In this document: positions 1 to 6,238 of the stretch, piece after piece | How positions within the stretch are numbered: the first letter of the stretch is position 1 | How the letters are laid out: each line of letters starts with the position of its first letter | Assembly: GCA_946408315.1 (NCBI GenBank) | Contig: CAMJRV010000026.1 | Span: 1-13,220, forward strand | Origin: an uncultured Bacillota bacterium | GTDB taxonomy: Bacteria; Bacillota; Clostridia; Peptostreptococcales; Anaerovoracaceae | Length of the DNA stretch: 13,220 nucleotides | Reading direction: 5' to 3' | Made by a program: the position numbers and the translations under genes | Notes under the pieces: generated by a model | Database searches by the model: none | Seen by the model: the letters and a program-made list of their open reading frames with translations, nothing else | Told to the model about the DNA's origin: nothing

Positions 1-1081
1 TCATCTCAGCAGCTTTTGTGCCTTCCCGTTTGGAATATTTGAACACGTGAACCTTGCAGAAATCGGATTCTTCTACCATTTTGCAGCTGTCGCGAAACTC
101 CTCTTCCGTTTCCCCGGGAAAGCCTGCGATGATATCGGTCGTGATGCCGTAACCCGGATCGTGCTCCCGCAGCATGGTGACCAGCTCCGAATACTCGCTC
201 CTCGTATAGCTTCGGTTCATCTCCCTCAGAATCCTGTCGCTGCCGCTCTGAAGCGACAGGTGCAGGTGGGGACACAAACGCTCGTATTTCAATAATCCTG
301 CGGCGTATACCGCGTCGATGACGTTGGGTTCCAGAGAGCCCAGCCTGATCCTGAAGTCTCCGGGCAGCTCATTCAAAGCTTTTATGATGACCTCAATCCC
401 GTAGACCTCATTTCCATTATCCTCGATTTCACCGGATTTGTCGGTAACTTTATCACTGCGCCTCTGTTCCATGCCGTACAGCGCCGTATTGATGCCAGTG
501 AGAACCAGCTCCTTAAAACCCTGGCGGATCAGGCTTTCCGCTTCCTTTACGATATCCTCCTTCGCTCTGCTTCTCACCGTCCCCCGGGCATAGGGGATGA
601 TGCAGTAGGAGCAGAACTTGTTGCAGCCCTCCTGAACCTTTATGAACGCTCTCGTCCTGGAGTCCATCGATGTGATGATCCCCGTTTCCTCGTATTCCGT
701 GAGCTGATCCCACTCCTTGATATGGCAGTCGACGCCCATCGTCTTAGCGTATTCCTCGATATAGTCCGGCAGCCTGTTCTTTTCATTTGTTCCCGCAACG
801 ATGTTGACGCCCTCGATCCCCTTGGCCTCGTCGGGACTCACCTGAGCGTAGCAGCCGATCACGGCGGTAATGCTGTCGGGATTGATCTTCTTCACCCTTC
901 TGATAAACTGTCTCGATATCCGGTCCGAAAGACCTGTGACCGTGCAGGTATTGATGACATATACGTCTGCAAACTCATCCTCCCTGACGATTTCGTAACC
1001 CCTTTGCAGAAATTTTTCCTTCAGGGCCTGGGTCTCATATTGATTCACTTTACACCCAAGAGTGTGAAATGCTATTTTCAT
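1..1081 (-). CDS. mtaB: tRNA threonylcarbamoyladenosine methylthiotransferase MtaB (partial, C-terminus off the window)
   Basis: MtaB is a radical-SAM enzyme that adds a methylthio group to t6A37 of ANN-decoding tRNAs, giving ms2t6A. I translated the minus strand from ATG at 1081; 360 codons are in the window and the frame stays open to the edge. The N-terminal UPF0004 domain has its three cluster cysteines in TLGCKVNQYE (C10), VINTCTVT (C46) and GCYAQ (C77). The radical-SAM motif is EGCNKFCSYC (C153, C157, C160), followed by IIPYARG, LHLSLQSGSDR and DIIAGFPGETEEEF. The last ~80 residues, including the TRAM domain, are missing. GGAG sits 8 nt before the ATG. In B. subtilis the orthologue (orf50/yqeV) ends the dnaK operon; here a plus-strand gene separates it from rsmE. 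Residues ~204-228 (after LYG) look like an insertion relative to B. subtilis YqeV, judged from memory. Confidence 0.95.
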   Translation of the reverse strand, partial: MKIAFHTLGCKVNQYETQALKEKFLQRGYEIVREDEFADVYVINTCTVTGLSDRISRQFIRRVKKINPDSITAVIGCYAQVSPDEAKGIEGVNIVAGTNEKNRLPDYIEEYAKTMGVDCHIKEWDQLTEYEETGIITSMDSRTRAFIKVQEGCNKFCSYCIIPYARGTVRSRAKEDIVKEAESLIRQGFKELVLTGINTALYGMEQRRSDKVTDKSGEIEDNGNEVYGIEVIIKALNELPGDFRIRLGSLEPNVIDAVYAAGLLKYERLCPHLHLSLQSGSDRILREMNRSYTRSEYSELVTMLREHDPGYGITTDIIAGFPGETEEEFRDSCKMVEESDFCKVHVFKYSKREGTKAAEM

Positions 1082-1163
1082 CCTGTTCTCCGCTTTCCTT
1101 TATTTTTATCGCGATCTGCACCTGCGGCAGAGGCCCGCAATGCTGCAGCGATCGATTCTTTTT

Positions 1164-1192
1164 ATTGTATCAGCTTCTCCTTTTCCTGTAAA
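1164..1192 (-). promoter_or_regulatory. sigma-A-type promoter of mtaB
   Basis: On the minus strand, TTTACA (1187-1192) is followed by a 17-nt spacer and TACAAT (1164-1169). A TG one base before the -10 makes it an extended -10. The predicted start near 1157 gives a 5' leader of about 75 nt before the mtaB ATG. An own promoter is expected here because mtaB cannot be read from the upstream heat-shock operon across the oppositely oriented gene. Confidence 0.7.
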
Positions 1193-1333
1193 TGCAATTC
1201 CTGCCGATTCCCTTTTATAATAAGCACCGCCGGCAGAGCTGGCCCTCGGCTGTGAAATGCCATTCATAATCCCCCTGTTTTCCGCATATCTTTTAAATAT
1301 TATGACCGCTCATGCGTGTTGTACTTTGTCAAT

Positions 1334-1339
1334 GGAGGG
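1334..1339 (+). promoter_or_regulatory. ribosome binding site deciding a TTG start
   Basis: GGAGGG lies 8 nt before the TTG at 1348. The alternative in-frame ATG at 1312 has no Shine-Dalgarno sequence, and its extra 12 residues (MRVVLCQWRVIS) are not needed by any domain. The TTG start puts a basic stretch directly before the membrane helix. Confidence 0.8.
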
Positions 1340-1347
1340 TAATCTCA

Positions 1348-3264
1348 TTGAAGATCAATAAAAGAAGACTGAGACTCTTTCGATATCTACATCCGAAACT
1401 GATGAAGCTGATCATTCTCTTTCTTGTCGTTCTGGCTGCTGCGCTGTCATTTTTCCTGCTGAAAACGATTCCGACAGGTCTTCCCGTATTGCAGGCCGAC
1501 ACGGAGACAAAGACGATCAAATGGGTCGACTTTGACGTGCCGTATAAGGTCCTGGAAAAGACCATGATGATGGACATCGAAACCTATGATACAGAAACTC
1601 ACTTGAAATGGACCGAGCTTCTCGCCTATCTCAGCGCCAAATACGGAGGCAATTACGCCTCTTATAAGGCAAAGGACCTCGACAATCTTGCGGCTCGCCT
1701 CAACCAGGGGGAAGACATCGAAGCTATCACGGAGGGCATGAAGCTCTACGATTATTATAAAGAGTCTTATACGGCGATTCTCGGAGGATTTCTCGGAGAA
1801 TATATGGTTCAGGTGCCCGTAGATTCCGAGACAGGCGGGGAAGCGGTCTGGGAATCCATGTACGGGCTGAAGGCGTTTTCCCCGATTCCGGCGGGATACT
1901 GGTACTCGGACTTTGATGATTTCGGAAACAGCAGAAGCTATGGTTTTCAAAGAAAACATTTCGGACATGATCTGATGATAGGAACCGGAACTCCCGTGGT
2001 TTCCGTCGAAAGCGGCATCGTCGAAGCGATGGGCTGGAATCAATATGGCGGCTGGCGGATCGGAATCAGGAGCTTCGATAAAAAGCGCTACTATTACTAT
2101 GCTCATCTGAGAAAGGACCGTCCCTACAGCGCCGATCTGTATGTCGGTAAGGCGGTAAAGGCCGGCGACGTCATCGGCTACACCGGACGGACGGGATACA
2201 GCAGGAAGGAAAACGTAAACAATATCGATACGCCCCATCTCCATATCGGCATGCAGTTGATCTTCGACGAAAAGCTGAACGACAGTCCGAATCAGATCTG
2301 GGTCGACATGTATAATCTCAGCAAGCTGCTGCTGAAAAACAAATGCCAGGTCTATCAGAATACAGAAACAAAGGAATTCTACCGAAAATATGATTTCACA
2401 GAACCCAGCTACTTCCTGGAAACAGAAAACATGAAGGACAGCGCGCGCAAAGCGGAAGCGGCGATCCTTTCGGCCGCAGCGCCGGATGACAGCATCCCCT
2501 TGCCTGTCGTCATGTATCACGGACTGGTGAAAGATAAAAAATATCAAAACAAGTTTTTCATCGATCCAAAATTGTTTGAGTCGGATCTGAAATATTTGAA
2601 AGACAATGGCTATACCACTATTTTTGTAAAGGATCTGATCGCCTATGTGGATCAGGGAACGCCCCTGCCGAAAAAACCGGTGCTGATCACCTTCGACGAC
2701 GGCTTTTACAACAATTATCTTTACGCCTATCCCCTGCTCAGAGAATATGACATGAAGGCGGTTCTGTCCGTCCTGGGCAACCTTTCGGATAAATACTCCA
2801 AAATCAACGACAGGCACCCTTACTATGCCTACCTGACCTGGAAGGATATCGCCGAGTTGAGCGCTTCCGGCTACTTTGAAATTCAAAACCACTCTTACAG
2901 CATGCACGAACAGGGCAACGGCCACCGCCGGGGCTCCATGCAAAAGCAGGGAGAGAGCCTGGAACAGTACCGGCTTGCGTTAAACGAGAATGTGGGGTCC
3001 ATGCAGGATAAGATCTATCAGGCGACGGGACAGCGCCCTACCGCCTTTGCCTATCCCTTCGGCTTTGTCAGCAACAGCTCAAAGGATATCCTGAAGGAAA
3101 TGGGTATCCGATCCACCTTCAGCTGTGCGGAGGGCCTAAATTACATCACGAGAGATCCCGAATGCCTCTACCGGCTGAAACGGGTCTGCAGATCACCGGG
3201 GAAATCCAGCGCGGAGTTTTTTAAAGTCGTCGCTCCTGCGGAAAAACAAGAATCCGAACAGTAA
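1348..3264 (+). CDS. membrane-anchored M23 peptidase / CE4 polysaccharide deacetylase fusion protein
   Basis: This is a 638-residue protein starting at TTG 1348. A basic N-terminus is followed by one transmembrane helix (residues ~20-38), so the rest should lie outside the cell. Residues ~60-185 form a helical region common before clostridial M23 domains. The M23/LytM domain (~190-320) keeps its zinc and catalytic residues: HFGHD (H204, D208), YAHL (H253) and HLH (H297, H299). After a linker, the deacetylase domain (~385-620) shows VVMYHGL, TFDDG (448-452), HSYSMH (515-520) and AYPFG (568-572). The HSxxxH spacing resembles the PgaB/IcaB-like CE4 subgroup. The M23 part probably cuts peptidoglycan cross-links, and the deacetylase part removes N-acetyl groups from peptidoglycan or an exopolysaccharide; substrates are inferred. 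The gene is convergent with rsmE and divergent from mtaB. Both domains appear intact in one uninterrupted frame. Confidence 0.9.
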   Translation: MKINKRRLRLFRYLHPKLMKLIILFLVVLAAALSFFLLKTIPTGLPVLQADTETKTIKWVDFDVPYKVLEKTMMMDIETYDTETHLKWTELLAYLSAKYGGNYASYKAKDLDNLAARLNQGEDIEAITEGMKLYDYYKESYTAILGGFLGEYMVQVPVDSETGGEAVWESMYGLKAFSPIPAGYWYSDFDDFGNSRSYGFQRKHFGHDLMIGTGTPVVSVESGIVEAMGWNQYGGWRIGIRSFDKKRYYYYAHLRKDRPYSADLYVGKAVKAGDVIGYTGRTGYSRKENVNNIDTPHLHIGMQLIFDEKLNDSPNQIWVDMYNLSKLLLKNKCQVYQNTETKEFYRKYDFTEPSYFLETENMKDSARKAEAAILSAAAPDDSIPLPVVMYHGLVKDKKYQNKFFIDPKLFESDLKYLKDNGYTTIFVKDLIAYVDQGTPLPKKPVLITFDDGFYNNYLYAYPLLREYDMKAVLSVLGNLSDKYSKINDRHPYYAYLTWKDIAELSASGYFEIQNHSYSMHEQGNGHRRGSMQKQGESLEQYRLALNENVGSMQDKIYQATGQRPTAFAYPFGFVSNSSKDILKEMGIRSTFSCAEGLNYITRDPECLYRLKRVCRSPGKSSAEFFKVVAPAEKQESEQ

Positions 3265-3320
3265 CCGAACACTGGACGGCTACTACCAAAAACAAGCTGT
3301 TACAGTCCGAAATCGAGCGG
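3265..3320. other. short convergent gap between the fusion gene and rsmE
   Basis: These 56 bp separate two stop codons facing each other. An imperfect inverted repeat (AGCTGTTAC near 3295, GTTACAGCT ending at 3328, one mismatch, loop ~16 nt) runs into the rsmE stop. It has no T-tract on either side, so I do not call it an intrinsic terminator. Confidence 0.35.
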
Positions 3321-4058
3321 TTACAGCTCCAGCTCATACATCATCATGGCGATTGCCGCCATCCCGGCCGTTTCCGTCCGCAGGATGGTCTTGCCCAGGG
3401 AAACGCTTCGCGCGCCGATTTTTATGAGAGCTTCCGCTTCTTTCTCAGAAAAGCCCCCTTCGGGACCGATGATGACCGCGGCCTTCCGAGGTTTCGCCGT
3501 GAGATTTCTCAGGCAGTCCTTGATGGTGGTCTTCTCTTCGTTTTCGTATGGAAAAAGAATCATTTCATATTTAACAACGTCGCTCAGCATTTCCTGAAAC
3601 GCCATCTCCCGTTGAATCTGCGGGATAATTCCCCGCTTGCACTGTTTCACCGCTTCATCGGCAACCTTCTGCCACCGTTCTATTTTCTTGTGAAAATTTC
3701 CGTGGTCGATGACGACAGAACGGTCGGTAAATACGGGAACGATGGAATAGACACCGAGCTCCACAGTTTTCTGAATGATCGTTTCCATCTTCCCCTGCTT
3801 GGGAATCCCCTGAAACAGCGTAACTTTCAGCTCCGGCTCCCGGGCGAATTTCTGCTTATCCAGAATTCTCGTCTCGATGTATTCCTTCTCGATATCGGTG
3901 ATCTCAACGACGTATTCAAACTGAACCGTGTCGGAAACGGTGATGGTGTCACCCACGCCGAGGCGGAGCACCTTCGTCATGTGCTTCCTGTCGTCCGCGT
4001 CGGTGATCCGGATGGTGCTGTCCTTTACATCGTGGTAGTCCACAAAGAATCTGCTCAT
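3321..4058 (-). CDS. rsmE: 16S rRNA (uracil(1498)-N(3))-methyltransferase
   Basis: RsmE methylates N3 of U1498 in 16S rRNA in the assembled small subunit, using S-adenosylmethionine. The protein is 245 residues, the usual size. An N-terminal PUA-like region (HMTKVLR, 26-32) is followed by a SPOUT fold with QGIPKQGKME (83-92), WQKVADEAVKQCKR, IGPEGGF (197-203) and the knot segment LGKTILRTETA (221-231). I chose the ATG at 4058 because MSRFFV is the normal family start and because it overlaps the prmA stop as ATGA (4055-4058), which implies translational coupling. A longer in-frame start at 4130 would lie deep in prmA and adds an unrelated basic extension. It corresponds to orf28/yqeU of the B. 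subtilis dnaK operon and is the last gene of the operon here. Confidence 0.95.
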   Translation of the reverse strand: MSRFFVDYHDVKDSTIRITDADDRKHMTKVLRLGVGDTITVSDTVQFEYVVEITDIEKEYIETRILDKQKFAREPELKVTLFQGIPKQGKMETIIQKTVELGVYSIVPVFTDRSVVIDHGNFHKKIERWQKVADEAVKQCKRGIIPQIQREMAFQEMLSDVVKYEMILFPYENEEKTTIKDCLRNLTAKPRKAAVIIGPEGGFSEKEAEALIKIGARSVSLGKTILRTETAGMAAIAMMMYELEL

Positions 4059-4972
4059 ATCGTAACCTTCTGGGCGGCGATGGCGCACCATTCTCCTTCC
4101 TCCATAACATCCAGGATTCGGAAACCGCATTCCTCAATGGCCGCGGCAACCGCTTCCCGCTTCTCGATCAAAATCCCCGAAGAAATAAAAATGCTCTTGC
4201 CCTTGAGGTGGGCTGCAACATCCTTTGACAGCATGATGACCAGATCGGCCATCAGGTTGGCCGCAACGATATCGGCCCGTTCCGAAAGGCCCTTGGTGAG
4301 GTCGCCCTCCATCGTCCGGATTTTGGAACCCAAACCGTTCAGCTCCACATTTTGCTGTGTCACGTCGACGGCAACGGGATCGATGTCCACCGCCAGCACA
4401 GTCTTGGCTCCCAAAAGGGCCGAAGCGATGGAGAGAATTCCCGATCCGCACCCCACATCCAAAACCGCGTCCGCGCCGGGCTCGAGATAGCGTTCCAGAA
4501 ATTTGACGCAGAGAGACGTCGTCGGGTGGCTCCCCGTCCCAAAGGCCATTCCCGGATCGATTTCGATCACCAGCTCATCGCCTGTTTTCTCGTAATCTTC
4601 CCAGGTCGGTTTGATCACGATCCGATCTGAAATTTTCGCAGGCTTAAAGTATTCCTTCCAGTTGTCCTTCCAGTCGGAATCATCGACCAGTTTCCACTCC
4701 GGGTCGAGCCCCTTTTCCCTGAGCCGCTCCAGGATGACCTGGCTTTCTTCGTCGTCTTCCAGATAAAAGGTGACGCTGGTTTTTATGTTTTCAAAGTCCA
4801 TGAGGGATTCGTCGACGTAATCCCAGTCATAGGAATTCTTCTTCTCCATGAGCTCCTGAAAATCCCGGGCGTCGGAAACAGCAAAACCCGCTATACCCAT
4901 ATCCATGAGAATACAGGTAAGCGGGTCGATCCCCTCTTGTGTCGTATAGATTTTTACTTCAAGATATCGCAT
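4055..4972 (-). CDS. prmA: ribosomal protein L11 methyltransferase
   Basis: PrmA methylates amino groups of ribosomal protein L11 in the cytoplasm. The 305-residue product has a small N-terminal L11-recognition domain, a linker, and a class I methyltransferase fold. The landmarks are DPGMAFGTGSHPTT (139-152), motif I VLDVGCGSG (170-178), VDIDP (195-199), NLMADL (239-244) and EGEWCAI near the C-terminus. The start is ATG 4972, 8 nt after GGAGG; a GTG at 4987 in frame would lie within that binding site. It follows dnaJ after 25 nt and shares four bases with rsmE. This is the orf35/yqeT position in the B. subtilis dnaK operon, so co-expression with chaperones is expected, both from the heat-inducible promoter and from the internal one before dnaJ. 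Confidence 0.96.
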   Translation of the reverse strand: MRYLEVKIYTTQEGIDPLTCILMDMGIAGFAVSDARDFQELMEKKNSYDWDYVDESLMDFENIKTSVTFYLEDDEESQVILERLREKGLDPEWKLVDDSDWKDNWKEYFKPAKISDRIVIKPTWEDYEKTGDELVIEIDPGMAFGTGSHPTTSLCVKFLERYLEPGADAVLDVGCGSGILSIASALLGAKTVLAVDIDPVAVDVTQQNVELNGLGSKIRTMEGDLTKGLSERADIVAANLMADLVIMLSKDVAAHLKGKSIFISSGILIEKREAVAAAIEECGFRILDVMEEGEWCAIAAQKVTI

Positions 4973-4980
4973 TTGCAATG

Positions 4981-4985
4981 CCTCC
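4981..4985 (-). promoter_or_regulatory. prmA ribosome binding site
   Basis: GGAGG on the minus strand, 8 nt before ATG 4972. It decides against the upstream GTG at 4987, which would overlap this site. Confidence 0.8.
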
Positions 4986-4997
4986 ACTCTGCGACCG

Positions 4998-6149
4998 TTA
5001 CGATTTAAAAATCTCCTTCATCGTGTCGGCAAACTTTTTCTTTTTGGAATACCCTTCCGTATTCAGGGATTCTCCCAGCTTGCTGATCAGTTTTTTCTGC
5101 TCTCCCGTAAGCTTTGTCGGCACCTCTAAGGTGACCTTTACATACAGATCGCCTACCTTTGAAGTCCGAAGGGACTTGATTCCCTTGCCCTTAAGGCGGA
5201 ATACCGTTTCAGGCTGCGTGCCCGCAGGAATTTTATAGGAGACCTTCTCTTTCAGCGTCGGAACGATGATATCGTCCCCCAGCGCGGCCTGACTGAAGGT
5301 GATCGGCATCTCCAGCCATAAGTCGGTACCCCTTCGTGTAAACAGCGGGTGCGGCTGTACGGCTACGACGACGTAAAGGTCGCCGCTCGGACCGCCATTG
5401 GAACCCGGTTCTCCCTGGCCCTTGATGGAAATTACGGAATCGTTATCGACGCCGGCCGGAATATCGACGGATATGGTCACGGTCTTTCTGACCTTTCCCG
5501 TACCGCTGCAGGTATGGCACGGCTTTTCGATTACCTCGCCGGTGCCGCCGCATTTATCGCAGGGCTGAACATTGGTGAACTGACCGAAGGGCGTCCTCTG
5601 AGTCGTACGGATTTCTCCCGAGCCGTTGCATTTCGAGCAGGTAACCTTATCGGAGCCCTTCTCCGCTCCGGTGCCGTTGCAGCTCTCACAGGGCACGTAT
5701 TTATTGATCTGAATCTGCTTCTTCGTACCGAAGGCAGCTTCTTCAAAGGTGATGCTGACGCTTTTTTGCAGGTCCTGACCTTTTCTTGGTCCGTTTCTCC
5801 TCCGTCCGCCCGACTGGTTGAACCCGCCGCCGAACATTCCGCCGAAAAGATCGCCGAAAATATCTTCAAACCCGCCGCCAAAGCCTCCTCCGAAGCCTCC
5901 GCCGCCGAAACCGGCGTTGGGGTCCACCCCCGCATGGCCGAATCTATCGTATTTATCCTTTTTCTGAGGGTCGGAAAGAATGCTGTATGCTTCGTTTACT
6001 TCTTTAAATTTTTCTTCTGCGGCCTTGTCTCCAGGGTTGCGGTCCGGATGATATTCCATGGCCTTCTTTCGGAAAGCTTTTTTGATTTCATCTTCACTCG
6101 CTCCCTTTTTCAGCCCAAGGACCTCATAAAAATCTCTTTTTTCTGCCAT
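4998..6149 (-). CDS. dnaJ: chaperone protein DnaJ (Hsp40)
   Basis: DnaJ delivers unfolded clients to DnaK and stimulates its ATPase. The 383-residue protein is a full type I Hsp40. The J domain has HPD at 34-36. The Gly/Phe region spans about 75-118 with GGGF-type repeats. Four CxxCxGxG zinc-binding repeats start at C154, C171, C197 and C211. The C-terminal substrate-binding domains follow to residue 383. The ATG at 6149 is preceded by GAGAGGG about 8 nt away. It lies 69 nt downstream of dnaK and 25 nt upstream of prmA. An internal promoter overlapping the dnaK end (6210-6238) should give heat-independent expression of dnaJ-prmA-rsmE in addition to the CIRCE-controlled transcript. Confidence 0.99.
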   Translation of the reverse strand: MAEKRDFYEVLGLKKGASEDEIKKAFRKKAMEYHPDRNPGDKAAEEKFKEVNEAYSILSDPQKKDKYDRFGHAGVDPNAGFGGGGFGGGFGGGFEDIFGDLFGGMFGGGFNQSGGRRRNGPRKGQDLQKSVSITFEEAAFGTKKQIQINKYVPCESCNGTGAEKGSDKVTCSKCNGSGEIRTTQRTPFGQFTNVQPCDKCGGTGEVIEKPCHTCSGTGKVRKTVTISVDIPAGVDNDSVISIKGQGEPGSNGGPSGDLYVVVAVQPHPLFTRRGTDLWLEMPITFSQAALGDDIIVPTLKEKVSYKIPAGTQPETVFRLKGKGIKSLRTSKVGDLYVKVTLEVPTKLTGEQKKLISKLGESLNTEGYSKKKKFADTMKEIFKS

Positions 6150-6174
6150 CGCTGTAACCCTCTCTTATAATCAC

Positions 6175-6210
6175 TTTTGCGGCACGCTCCCGAAGGGGCG
6201 CACCGCAAAA
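6175..6210 (-). promoter_or_regulatory. intercistronic stem-loop between dnaK and dnaJ
   Basis: TTTTGCGG and CCGCAAAA pair perfectly over 8 bp. In the minus-strand RNA they are extended by UGCGC/GCGUG (two G-U pairs) and capped by C(UUCG)G after one mismatch. The 3' side is followed by A residues, not a U-tract, so this is unlikely to be an intrinsic terminator. A role in mRNA processing or in protecting the dnaK message end is inferred. Confidence 0.6.
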
Positions 6211-6238
6211 TTATACCGCTATTTATTCTCTTCGTCAA
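6210..6238 (-). promoter_or_regulatory. internal sigma-A-type promoter for dnaJ-prmA-rsmE
   Basis: On the minus strand, TTGACG (6233-6238), a 17-nt spacer and TATAAT (6210-6215) match the vegetative consensus at 11 of 12 positions. The -35 lies in the last dnaK codons and the -10 just after its TAG. Transcription would start near 6203. In B. subtilis an internal, non-heat-inducible vegetative promoter immediately upstream of dnaJ has been shown experimentally, which supports this call. Confidence 0.8.

Larger units (their letters stand above)
1082..1347. other. divergent intergenic region between mtaB and the peptidase-deacetylase gene
   Basis: This 266-bp region holds the mtaB promoter and, in the mtaB leader, a compound inverted repeat at 1108-1156 (stems CTGCA/TGCAG and TGCGG/CCGCA). 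For the plus-strand gene I see a TATAAT at 1216-1221 but no convincing -35 at 16-18 nt, so its promoter is uncertain. If used, it would give a leader of about 120 nt. No open reading frame with a plausible start and ribosome binding site was found here. Confidence 0.5.

Noticed and set aside
722..1255. 177-codon open frame on the plus strand
   Set aside because: Mostly antisense to mtaB, whose minus-strand translation carries all methylthiotransferase motifs.
1284..1312. Sporulation sigma-factor promoter before the fusion gene (GCATATC)
   Set aside because: The -35-like sequence is present, but no matching -10 occurs at sporulation sigma-factor spacing.
1447..2943. 498-codon open frame on the minus strand
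   Set aside because: It is exactly antisense to the peptidase-deacetylase gene, has no family motifs and no ribosome binding site; the plus-strand frame has complete catalytic motifs.
3295..3328. Bidirectional terminator between the fusion gene and rsmE
   Set aside because: Imperfect stem, long loop and no T-tract on either side.
3612..4490. 292-codon open frame on the plus strand
   Set aside because: Antisense shadow of rsmE and prmA, crossing both; no recognisable domain.
5820..5935. Repeat array of GCC/TCC-rich units
   Set aside because: These are simply the codons of the DnaJ Gly/Phe-rich region.
5349..6170. 273-codon open frame on the plus strand
   Set aside because: Antisense to dnaJ; its Ala/Ser-rich stretches come from the complement of the Gly/Phe and zinc-finger codons.
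6175..6210. Intrinsic terminator after dnaK
   Set aside because: The hairpin is strong but is followed by AAAAG on the transcribed strand, not a U-tract, and dnaJ is expected to be co-transcribed.
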